A DNA stretch of 64,000 bases, taken from the NCBI GenBank assembly GCA_015039365.1, contig WION01000003.1:930001-994000 (forward strand). The letters run 5' to 3'. The notes under the pieces are model-generated. The model did no database searches, had not been told where the DNA came from, and worked only from the letters and a program-made list of their open reading frames with translations. This DNA is from Amanita rubescens (Eukaryota; Basidiomycota; Agaricomycetes; Agaricales; Amanitaceae). Below are positions 41,501 to 52,400 of the stretch, piece by piece (positions within the stretch are counted from its first letter, which is position 1; every line of letters starts with the position of its first letter). Made by a program: the position numbers and the translations under genes.

Positions 41501-41638
41501 ATTGATCGTAAGGCGGAGGAAGCCCGTGGGACAAGGGGAAGCGGTCTGCGCAACCGCACCACAGGGAACCCATCAGAACGGGCAACGCTCGGCATTCCTA
41601 CACTTTCAGGGGATCTAAGGGACCTGCTCAGAAAGTAG
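38594..41638 (+). CDS. GYP7: Rab GAP Gyp7 (TBC1D15-like)
   Basis: Exons 38594-38638, 38700-38855, 38910-39042, 39094-39204, 39255-40338, 40388-40686, 40738-40841, 40887-40986, 41038-41074, 41121-41280, 41333-41350, 41408-41638; 825 residues. The N-terminal domain has IYTKSKVYVNPTAYARDNIP. A TBC domain follows: LRSQVWPFLLGVFDWETT, arginine finger in RIDVDCRRTDRNHPLF, glutamine finger in LGYVQGMSDLCAPL, then FPFEDVLRLWEVLWT. Gyp7 stimulates GTP hydrolysis by Ypt7/Rab7 at the vacuole. An 18-nt exon (41333-41350) is followed by an intron beginning GCATGT; no GT donor keeps the frame there. The first exon is the least certain part. Confidence 0.9.
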
Positions 41639-41679
41639 CATTTACAATAGAATAGATCAACTGTACATTATTTGTACCC

Positions 41680-42520
41680 ATGATTAGTTACGTAAATGGA
41701 ATGGCCAACCTCACCATCCTGAGGACATACGCATTGCGCGGCCCAGAGAGTTTGCCCAAGTCTATACTTTATAGCCACACAGAATCTACACTCGTTATCT
41801 TCGATGCCTACCCAAAATCCATCTTTCATTTCCTTGTCCTTCCTCGAGTTCGAGACCCGTTTACCGCCCAGGATCTGGCAGACCTGCGTAGCCTCAGTCA
41901 GAAGGACGAAACGCTTGCCAAGGAAGTTATACAAGAATTAGCAACCGCCGCGGAGTCGCTTAAGAAAGATATCGAAGAGGAAATGATCAAGCGGTATGGT
42001 TTCAAATGGAATATATGGACAGGTTTTCATGGTGCACCGTCCATGACGTGCGTGCTTCTGATGCAGTGTGTACTCGGAGACTCTACTTAATTGACAAACA
42101 TGGAATCTAGACACTTGCACCTGCACGTCCTATCCGCTGATTTGTGCTCTGAAAAGATGAAAAACAAGAAACATTACAACTCATTTCATCCCGAACTTGG
42201 ATTTTTTCTTGACATCGACACCGTGACATCCTGGTTTGACGCAACACCGTCGTTTCGAAAATCGGTGGGATACCGTATCCTCTACCATAAATGATCATAC
42301 TAAGATCGATTAGATGGTGAACACTAGTCATGCGACTTATGAAAAGATATTGAAAGAGCCCCTGTCTTGCTTTCATTGCGGCGCGTCAATGAAGAACATG
42401 CCTTCTCTAAAAGAGCATTTACAGAAAGAGTGGGAAACTATGGCAAGCCAAGAGAAATTGAATCTTCAGAGACGAGAGTCTAGTTCATCGCAAAAAGTGG
42501 AGGCCAAGACTGACATATAG
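41680..42520 (+). CDS. HNT3: Aprataxin (Hnt3), DNA 5'-adenylate hydrolase
   Basis: Exons 41680-42047, 42111-42264 and 42314-42520 encode 242 residues (or 235 if the second ATG at 41701 is used). The HIT domain includes VIFDAYPKSIFHFLVLPR and the catalytic histidine triad in THLHLHVLS. A C-terminal zinc finger of the aprataxin type follows: SCFHCGASMKNMPSLKEHL with a later Glu. The enzyme removes AMP from abortive DNA ligation ends. The gene has no FHA domain, as expected in fungi. It converges with the Gfo/Idh gene, with 67 bp between. Confidence 0.93.
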
Positions 42521-42587
42521 TAATAAACACGTCTAATTCTACCCCATTCAACTGAGCCGCCTTTTGATTTCTGCCATTTCACATAGC

Positions 42588-44351
42588 TTAGACCGAGAGA
42601 ATTCTGCCCTCAGCTTCTACTTTTCCTGCCTCTGTGCTAGCTTTTAACCTTGCTTCGCGGGTGCGTTCGCTGGCTTCGCGAATGGACCAAGTGAGCTCGT
42701 ATGTCCTGACAGCGTCTGAAGGCAAAAGTTGTTAATATCGAACATGACTGCAAGGAGAGTGACTAACCGTCGTAGGAGCTAAGAATTTGAGCTGCTTCAG
42801 GGTCCTCTTCTATGTCTTCAACAACATCAATAAGGTTTGACACCTCGGAGAAGAAAGGATCGTCGTCAGGGAAGTTGTAAGTGTGTTCGTGGTCGTCTCC
42901 TGGCCTGCGAACATAGAGAACAGGTAACACGTATGGATTCACCAACCTGGATTGATGACAAGGTTAGTTGGCAGTATTTCACTGTAACGTGTTCTACTAA
43001 CTTGAGCGAGTATCCATCAGCAAAAACTTCAAATTCACAACTATAGTTTGTGCCCTGTAAGGCAACAACGTGAGTGAAGCTACCAACGGCACCGCTGTCA
43101 TATTTCCTATATAATATTTTCAGGAACACGCATTTGCAGCCAGTGAGACCGACAGTACCAAGTGGCAGTCGTAACGCGGGGAATACGGTTTTCGGGAGTG
43201 ATTTGACTTTCGTCAACCTGCAGCTTGGACAATTGGCCTGCATTTTCGTCCCACTCAAGAGAATGAGCCTGGACGCTGGTGTAATCAACTTCACCACCGA
43301 AATAACGGGAGAGATCGCAGAAATGGGTTCCCTGCTCTATAATTGGACCAGCACTACTCGGGGTTAATTCATTGGACTCGTATTGGACGCGCAGCTACCC
43401 ACCTTTTTGCCTTGTTCCACCAATCCTGGCTTGGCGATACTTTCGTATGCACAAGCGTAACGGGCGATGGTTGCCATGACTACCAAATTGTTATCATTGA
43501 TAATCTGCTTCATCATCTGGACTGCCTTGAGGTACCGAAGCATGTATCTGGCCCAAAATAAGACACAAGACATGCGCAGGCACAGACAAGACAGACCCAA
43601 CAGAACAAATTGTTTTACTGTCGTGAATCATCTTGGCAATTTCATAGCCTTCCTGAATTTCATGAGAAGGACCAGTTGCGATTGGTTTTTCGACGAATAT
43701 AGCGACTCCGGGAAAATGTTTAAGAATTTGTACTTCTATGTCACGGCCAGGTTGCAAAGATCCGCGGAACATGGGTGGGCTGCCAATGACAATGACCCTG
43801 GGACGTTCGGCGGGGGTCATGTTTTTGACGAATTCATCAAAGGTCTTATAGACACGAGTGTCCTGGTACGCAGAGACGACGAAAGAATCGCACTTTTTCT
43901 GCAGGACGGCTGTCGCCCGTTCGGTTGCGGGATCTACTAAGGCCACAACTTTAAGACGACGGCCAAGTTTGCTGGAAAAAAAAAGAAAGTTGTAGATCTG
44001 TCAATCACACATGGGCGAGCTTACTGTTCGAAGCGGAAGGAATGATTCCAGGGACCTTCGTCCGATCCTACGCGGGAGTATTAGCATTACCTGCACAGGT
44101 AGGAAGCAAGTAAAAAAAAAAGACCAAACATGATGTTCCCTGCGCCGATAAAGACGACGTTGAAGTTGTCGGAGCCACCGACGTGGCTCACTCTAAGGGC
44201 GAGATGAGAAGGCGAAGAAATAGGCAAAGAGAGCATACTTGTCCATGGGGACGAGCCTCCATGGATCGATAGAAGGGCGACGGGAGGAAAGACCGGAGCC
44301 ACGTCTATCAGATAGCCTACGCTCGACCAGGGAAGGTTTGCGACTGGACAT
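42588..44351 (-). CDS. Gfo/Idh/MocA-family NAD(P)-dependent oxidoreductase
   Basis: Nine exons: 44351-44239, 44192-44125, 44067-44025, 43971-43597, 43547-43403, 43356-43159, 43106-43002, 42946-42768, 42715-42588; about 450 residues. The Rossmann motif VVFIGAGNIMFGSDEGPWN is followed by VVALVDPATERA, the FVEKPIATG block (catalytic Lys region) and SAGPIIEQGTHFCDLSRYFGG. Substrate is unknown; the family oxidises sugars, inositols and related compounds. Exon 43547-43403 is one base over phase: KPDWWNKA appears only if one base at about 43425 is removed, while the given frame reads KPGLVEQG. The N-terminal 37 residues are basic and Ser-rich. Confidence 0.83.
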
Positions 44352-44420
44352 GGTGGAGATGTGGAGAAAGATAGCGATGAAATGATATCACGTTAAATAT
44401 CTAAGGTGACACCGTCACGT

Positions 44421-44847
44421 TCATTGCGCACGATCCTCCATTATCCTCTGTTCTCGCTCTCTCAGTTCCTTCCTCCGCCGTTCTGCCGCCTCAAGCCGGT
44501 CCGTCACTGCCTTTAGTTCGGCCTTTAGCTTCTCGTTCTCCTCCGTTAGTTTCAGGATGTTCGACGCCCGCTTCTTGACTTTCTCCTCTCTACGCTCGCA
44601 TGTTCGTGCTCCTCTCTGCACCGTAGATGCATGCACTTACCCAGGCGATTGGAACATTGACGAGAAATCGTCAAAGTCCGACTTGGGTATCTCCGGCAGT
44701 ATCTCCACTTTATCTCTTATTTCCTCTCCCAAGTCTATATTCCTAGCTCCCAAGTAAATATCATATGATTTCCGTAGTGAACTTGGTAATCACGTACTCG
44801 ACGCTGTCATTCACGATACTGTCTTTTGCTTCCACATCGTCACTCAT
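44421..44847 (-). CDS. Small acidic coiled-coil protein, uncharacterised
   Basis: Exons 44847-44798, 44742-44641 and 44589-44421 encode 106 residues with consistent phases and introns of 55 and 51 nt. The first half is acidic (IPKSDFDDFSSMFQSPG); the second half is one coiled coil rich in Glu, Lys and Arg (ILKLTEENEKLKAELKAV). No membrane helix or known domain is visible. It shares a 201-bp divergent promoter with the PIG-Y-like gene. I do not recognise a function; length and layout would fit a small subunit or adaptor. Confidence 0.55.
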
Positions 44848-45048
44848 CGCGGTCGCTTAGACAAAAGTTGCGTGACTGGAAGTGGAAATGGTACAGGATC
44901 AGGCTCTGATACTTAATATATACGCGACGCTCCTTGTTCCCAGGCCACCACCACCTGATGCACGCGGTGAGTATTCTTATTATGTAAATCTAATAAAAGA
45001 GTGTGAACATGTTGACTCCTCACCTACTACAGACGTGTCATATATGAA

Positions 45049-45327
45049 ATGCACGCAGGATATATCCTGATCGTCATATCGGCTTTGTTTTTTGTGATTG
45101 GAACGTACGCCATTCTCGTTAGTGCTTTCTTGCCAACTCCAAGCAATCCTGTACGTTACCCTGTCTCATCTTATACTACACATTCTCATTCTCATCCCAC
45201 TTTCTAGCTTCTCAACACTCTTGCTACGGATTCACATTATAAATATTTTACAGTTCTTATTATACCTACAACTGCATACTTCGTGATTGCAAATTGGGTT
45301 GGCTGGCAATACTACCAAAATTCCTGA
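45049..45327 (+). CDS. Small two-helix membrane protein, PIG-Y/Eri1-like subunit of GPI-GlcNAc transferase
   Basis: Exons 45049-45150 and 45208-45327 encode 73 residues. Two membrane helices (ILIVISALFFVIGTYAILV and FTVLIIPTTAYFVIANWVGW) are joined by a short loop ending HYKY, and the protein ends QYYQNS. Length, two-helix layout and the Pro in helix 2 fit PIG-Y (71 residues in human), a small regulatory subunit of the enzyme that begins GPI anchor synthesis in the ER. The assignment rests on layout and a few residues only. A short open frame at 44882-44960 with a GTGAGT site could be an upstream exon, but phase does not fit. Confidence 0.5.
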
Positions 45328-45408
45328 TGTTGTACATATTGCATGTAGTAATAATACAAACACGGGATAAATAGAATAAATACTAAGCTTCGGATCGTTC
45401 ATTACGCG

Positions 45409-48400
45409 TTACGGCCAAAACGGCTTTTTCTTTCTTTGGATATCCCGCAATTCAAGCCATAGCTTGCCTCGGTTCTCGTCTTTACCACCCGTACTAGGAT
45501 GCTGTGGGTGAAGACGGACGATTGCGCCCACTTCTAGCAGGGACGGATATGGTCGTTCGCGCCGGGCTAACTTCGCGTGGGTGTCGAGCTGAAATCGAGG
45601 ACCTAGCCGGGCTCGTGGCATTACGCCTCTTCGCCCTGAGAAGATCGGCAATACTCTCTTTATAGCTGTTCGGTTTGGAAAGTAAAGCAGATATTGAAGG
45701 AGTAGATTCGTGCTCAGGACTATCTGTCTGGTTATGCCGTCGAGTTAAAGCAGCCGCCTGAGCGGTGTGGGTCCCGCTACTGAGAGGCCGGGGCACGGCT
45801 GTTGGGAGACGAAGGTATCTTGCGCGCCTACCAATGATATTGTTATTATCGAATTGTCTCACGAATCTTATACTTACGCGACTGCCTTAATGGACATTTT
45901 TGCGCGGTACGACTCGGTCCACTTCCCCATACATCTCGCTTTTGGCCTGGGTTAGCCGATTTTCTCGCAGTTACCCCCAATACTCACAAAGGACTACTCT
46001 TTGATGTGCTTCTCGCGCCTTCTTGGCCTGTAACGCACTGGGTAACGCGGAACACCATATTTCAAAATACTTTGCCTTCAGATTCATCGCGTGAAAACGC
46101 AAAGCAGGAAGAGACTGAAGGAAGGAAATCATCAAAACATGCTTCACAGTAGAAAAACAAAACTAGCCTTGGTTTTCGAATGCCATACGCCAAATGTTCG
46201 GAACAGTAAATTCCGACGATTTTGGAGAGAAACATTGCGCTCCTTTGATTTATCAGTTCCTGCGCATGAAATTACACATCTTTACTGACCATCACTCGCA
46301 ATTTCTCTTTCACGAAATGTTCTCTCCATTTGTCCCATGCATGCATCAGGAACATTGTGTTCATTTCCTCTTCCCTCTCTTTTAGAGTGATGCGACGACG
46401 TCGTACTGTGCGCGCGGCCGAAAGCCAACGATGAAGAAATTTACGCAAGCATTCTGGACAATATCGAATCGTCAAGTAGGCCCAGCCTCAGAAACGTCGT
46501 ACATACCTTCTCTTTTGACGTATCGATAGCTTTCCATGAGACTCAGCTCTTCGGCGTGTCGGATGCAAGCGTTCTTCCATTTATTGAAGGCTATCCTGAG
46601 ATGCTATAAGTTGCAATTCGGAACCAGTAATAGACGGCAGCGAACTGACATTTGGGCAGACAAGTCATATTGTTGTGCTACCTCCAACTCTCGTAGCTTG
46701 ACATTAATGACAGCTGTTGTCCAACGCCTGAGCGCATCCCGTACAGTTCGCTTCGTTCACAGATATCAACATTCGGAAAGTGCAGAGAAAAGAGATTTCC
46801 TGACCTTGGCAACCATCTCCCCAACGACTTGCCCTGAAATCCTACGCGTTCGTGCCTGTTCCGCGCGCTGCATCCATACTTGAAAAAAGCCATGTAAGTG
46901 CCTGAAAAGTGTATGAGACGAAGGTAATACCTGAAAATATGTTTTTTAACCGGCGAGCCTCAAAAGTTTTGAGCAGAGCTTCCCGCCGGCTTTGCTCTAA
47001 TTGAAGACGCCAGACACACCAAGCCCGACGAAGAGCGAGAGTGTTATGCGCTTTTCTAGCTGACTTGGCAATTTTTAATCTCCTGCGCAGTGCGAGACGC
47101 CATGCCAGAAGCATGCGATCTAACACTTGGGTGGAATGATACTGCATCGCATATGCATAGGCATTTTGACGTGTTATAAAGTTACGTTGCCAAGTCTTAA
47201 ACGTCGCAGTTAGCGCACTGGACCGAGGTCTAGCAGAGAACTGTAGGGCTTGATCTACAGGTATGGATGTTGACTTTTGTATAATGACCCTATGCTATGA
47301 CGCACCTTCATTCTGCCTCTGGTCTTGCAGGCGCTTCTGCCAAATAAGCAAAGTGTCTCTGAGATATCTCATATTTATCACTCGCTCCAGAAGTAGCCCC
47401 CTCTCGCGCGCTCTCCAGATGCGTAGAACTGCGCGAAGGAGCAGATCATCTTGCCGTGCTATTTGTCTGTTGGCTCTGTCATCCATATGCTAAATGATGG
47501 GATAAATCAGCTTATACACAATGCTAGGGAAGCGCTCAGCCATACATGTAACCGATCGCGAGCTGCTTTCCAGGAGTTCAGCGAGCTCTTCACCAACTTG
47601 AAGTTGTAGAATGTTTGAGCCGCCTGAAGATCTCTCCTACACAGTAATGAAAATCTGGTGAATAAACGATCAACATTGACAAAAGCGTACGTTTGTTTTC
47701 TCCACATTGCCATGATGTTTTTCATTTTCTTTCGTGAATTTCGCTCCACAAAAACCTTCTCGGACAATGAAAGCTCTAACACATGCTTCCACCAGGCCCA
47801 CTTCTGCACGACCAGCCGTTTCAGCCCACGTTGAGCAGTCTCATCCGCGAGGATATCTAACCTGTCAATATGTTCCAGCCTCTGCCGCCATCGATCAAAG
47901 AAGGCCCTAGTAAGACACCGGTCGCGATTATGAGCGGCAAGATATAAACGATAGAGATGTCGCCATTTTGCCCACGCATCTCTCTCAATCCTGGCTTCTC
48001 GTTTATCTCGAACAATCTTCATCCTCATTCGCATGTCCTGCCGCCACCTTTCCTGTCGCCTCCGCTTTAACTTGTCTATCCAAAGATCAAAGAAGCATTT
48101 CAGGCGCTTTCTTCCCATTATCATTACTGCACGTTCGCGCAGTAATTGTCGCGATACTAATTCATTGCGCCAACGCTGCAGAGTGATTCGCAAAAGTAAA
48201 TTGTCCCTTGCTCCATCGATCTGTTTACCAGTGACCTTTCAAAATCATCAGTACAAGAAGAATACTTAGGAAATCTCACGTACGATGACCCACTTATACC
48301 CATTCTTCCACATTTCCCAACATCGCTCGAGCAATTTATCCTGGTAAAATAGTTGCGCCTCTTTCTCGTCCCGCTCCATTTGTATTTTCTTCCATGCTTC

Positions 48401-49270
48401 GTTTTCATTCACGACGCTTCCCTTCCTTTCCCTCGCTGCAGCAAGGACTTTTCGAGCGGCGGAAGCATCTATTGGGGCTTTCGGATTAAGGCTTATTCGC
48501 TGACTTGACTGAACAAGTCGATTGCGACGGGTTGAAGTTGGAACAACCTCCTTCTCCGTTGTCTTGTAAGATGGAGGGGTAGTTGACGGCGTCCCATTGT
48601 CTTCTGACGCCGATGTAGCCTCGCTCCGAATTGCAGAGATAGGCCTCAAGTATCGATTGGACACTGAGGCGGGGAAGCGTAAATTCGCATCTCTTACGTC
48701 GATCGTGTTCTCAGAAGGGCAGGGAGACTGCACGCGACGTGGAAAGTTGGGTGTGTTGTGATACTGAGGGTTGGCATTATCCGTCTCGTCGACTTCGGAT
48801 TCTTGATAGGTTCGAGGCTTGGGAGGTGCCCGTTTAGTCCCCGCCCCTTTCAGAAACTTCCGAGCAGAGTTAACACTGGGATTTCGTGAGGGTCCCGGGC
48901 GGCCACTGTCACTGGCATTGTATTCAAACCTGCGCTTGACCTCTTTCCATTTCTCTTGCCATGTTTCTCCCCTCCAATTCCCTACTTTCAACAGCTTGGC
49001 ATAGCCAACCACTTCATCTTGCGCAAGTCCGCGTTCTGCCAGCACGACATTATAAGCTTCAAACACGGGCATAAAACCGACGGCCTTTGGGCCTGCACGC
49101 TCAAAGACGGCATCAAGGAAATCGATCTCTTCGGGGCTGAGATCCCTCAACTGCTGCTCGGATCTGATCGAAAGGTCGCTTGGGGATTGGTGTAGAATGC
49201 GTGTGCGTCGCGCTGGAGGCGATGCCCTTGTCGGCCGGAATCCATGCATTCGCGTGTCGAACGCGGCCAT
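45409..49270 (-). CDS. SFI1: Sfi1-like centrin-binding spindle pole protein
   Basis: First exon 49270-48284 holds a conserved N-terminal helix region (LSPEEIDFLDAVFERAG), then 48235-47546, 47489-47300 or so, and further short exons to TAA at 45409-45411. The central 900 residues are a long run of Sfi1 repeats with a Trp-based pattern: LQRWRNELVSRQLL, FFDLWIDKLKRRRQ, AWAKWRHLYRLYL, AFFDRWRQRLEH, KWAWWKHVLEL, LLAWRLALRRRL, AWCVWRLQLEQ. Each repeat binds one centrin and the rod organises the half-bridge of the spindle pole body. The basic C-terminus ends GKLWLELRDIQRKKKP; reaching it needs a +1 shift at about 45490-45503. Some inner exon limits between 45860 and 46900 are not fixed. Confidence 0.85.
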
Positions 49271-49449
49271 AAAGAAGCTAATAGTAAGATTGCGACGCGT
49301 TATTTGTCATTGTTTGAAAAATCCACACCACTATAATTATTCTACAGCTACGAGATACAAATGTTAAATCGTTAACGTCGTGGTCAATAATAAAACAAAG
49401 CTTTATGCAATAGATACGGGAATGTCATGGTGACGGATGCCATAGATAA

Positions 49450-52400
49450 TCAAGGTCGCCTGTTTTGCGCTCTCGGGCGCTTGGATCGATGTCTCTGCTC
49501 GTCTCGGGGTGGGTCCTCACCCACATCAAACACTACTCCAGGGCGTAAAATGCGTCGTCTTCCTTGAGCTTCCGCAAGCATCGCGGCTTGAATACCCTCT
49601 GTCAACCAGTCCTGCGCAGCCTTCATCGGATCTCGAGGAGATGGAATATGGATGGGAGGAGCCTGGCTAATGACAGAAGCGGTCGGGGAACCCACTACAG
49701 TATTCGGCTGAAGGTTAAACTTAGACCATGATCTTGGGTCGGCAATGATCATGCTTACCGCAGTACCATCTTGTGCCTCCATTGAGACCGCTGAAATTGT
49801 ACGATTCCTTTTCTCTCTGAGATAGCGATACACCTTCATGTTGGCAATGTTGGGGCTCTTCCTACCATGCCTGACAAGTTCAGGCTTAGTGCTGGGTCTA
49901 CTCTGACCATTATCCAACGGTAGTGCCGCCGGTACACTCTTCTTTGCGACTGGCCCAGCAACTGAGCTCGGTTGGGGCCTGGTTTTGCTTTCGCCCTGAT
50001 CGTCTCGATTCGGAGGGTACCATATCTCATGTGGACGTTGTTCTGATTTTGGCTTCACTACGTCAAGGGAAACACTCTTCTTGTGCACATCATCTGGAGG
50101 CTTGGCTTTAGAAACGTCAAGGGATTGGCTCTTTTTGCGGGGTTCCTCGATCAACTCAGGGTGCTTTTGGATTCTCGGTGTGATAAGCCGTGGTTCGTGG
50201 TTTTCCAGCTGGTAACTTGTAGGGGATGAGTCGTGCAGATTCCCTGTCCCTTTTGCAAGATGATTACTCGTCGAGATAGGCATATCGACATTGCCTTTAT
50301 GCTCAGAAGGTCCATGCGGGTCCGTGGACTTGGAAAGCAGGAGGGAAGCTGCTGGCACGACGCTGGGGCTCGATTCCTGAGCACGACTACTGGTATCCAG
50401 GTGCACTGCTTCATTGAAGACAGCCCGGCCGTTGGCTATGTCAAGAGTTCGAGGATTGGATGGTACATCGGACGGTCTGGACTGATGAGAAAAAGTAACA
50501 TCCGTACGAGGGCCAGAATTCGACATTTTCGCGTGCGTGTTGGCGTGTCGAGAAGACGTGGGGTCGCCATTTTCTGTGGCATCGGCCGGCGGGCGTTTAA
50601 CAGGCGTCGGAGGATGGGATGTTAATGGATTAGTTTGGTGAGACGGAGAATTTCTGGTCTGGCCAGCTTCTATCGAAGATGATTGGTATGGGTTGGCATG
50701 ATTATGAATAGATAAAGTGTGTGATGAATGCATTTGATTCTTTGGAGACTCAGATGGTATGTGCGATGTAGAGGAACTGATAGTCGGGTATAGTGAAGAA
50801 GAACGGTATACATGATGCGGGTATCCACTTGCAGGCAAATTAGGTCGATTGTATGCGTCTTGAACGAGAGTTTCTTGATTAATGTTGGACTTATGATTCG
50901 TTCCGTGATTCATATGGCTTAGAGTTTTCACAACGGGACTAGGTGCATTATGCGACATGGAGGACGACGACCGAAGCATGGATTTTGGGGTCCCCGACAC
51001 TGGGTGACGGCGATCAGCCTATGTGATTTGGATTAGCATTAGTAGGAAACACAACGCGATTTCTAACCTCATTGCTAACCTCATTGGAAGACATCTGAAG
51101 ATCTTCCTGAGGAAGGCCACTATGAGAAGACTGCGTGGATGGACTAGCTCGGGTCTTCTTGACGTGCCGATCCAAAGGTTGATCCAAGATTCTGGCCAGC
51201 CCTTCATGTTGAATTGTAGTTTTTTTGTCCTCTGGGACCTGACTTTCATTATGGCGATTGTAGACTTTCTCTTCCCGAAAACTAGGGGTGTCGAAGTGAT
51301 TATTAACGTGAGGTGGTGGCTTTTTATCTGTACTAGCTTCCTTGAACTGCTTTTGGAGAGTATCGCCTGCGTAGGTTGCGTTGTCGATCGTCTGATGGAG
51401 TGATGCCTGTGGGGAGTGTCGATGATCCGTTTGCCGTGGATGACGGGTGCTTTTGTGACCACTATCTCGGGAGATGACGGATATGGCGTGGTCCGTTGGT
51501 GCGATAATGATAACATCATCCACCGGAGCACCACGGAAGGGTGTCATCAACTCCTGTTCCGTATATTGACCAACGCTCGACGTCCTATCTCCTTTGGCTC
51601 GTGCAGACGCCATGGGATCTTTTGGAGATGGCATGCCGACGCCTGGTTGTTCAACGTGTCGCACAAGTGGAATAGGGGCCGCACGAACATTTGTTTCTTC
51701 ACTGGGCTTCGATGATGAATGGGACGCAGCGACGATCAATTCCTCCGCAGCCTTTTGAGTCGATGAACGATTGCGACTATGATTCGACGCTGGCGGTCTT
51801 GAAGGTACGTTCCGCGGCACTTCAGTGACATTCGAGGATTTACTAAGAGAGGGTTGAACGAAAGTATCGCGACGTAAAGACGTTGCAGGCGAATTAGACT
51901 GAAATGACTCCACGTTTGCTTGGTCTTCCCGAGAACGTGAATTGAATCCGTCTCTGTCTCCATGTTGGTCAGGTAACAAGAATTGCACATTTCCTCGACC
52001 CGCAGAACTTGTCGGATGACTGTCCCCCGCCACCTGCTTATTCCACACAAACCCTTCGCCTGGAGTTTTGGATAACGTTTTCGTCACGGGTGTTGTAGTG
52101 CCAGTGGACTCGCCGATAGAACGCAAGTTCGTAAGAGGTATCGCGGAAGGCTCAGGTGGACAATACCTACGATGAACGGTCGTGTTGGGTTCCAATGACG
52201 TCTCAGGCTGAATGCTGGGTGGCAGGCCGTTAGGTGCTGATGTGCTAACATCCTCTGGAATGGGTGTCTTAACTTGTACTCGAGATAACAGCCCTTCTTG
52301 TTTGGAAACATAGAAGGCCTGTCGTGCGAGTAGAGCTCGTCATTTGTGCGTTGTTGACGCCGGTGAATTGTCCATTAATTAAGATAGGCTGCTCTATAGG

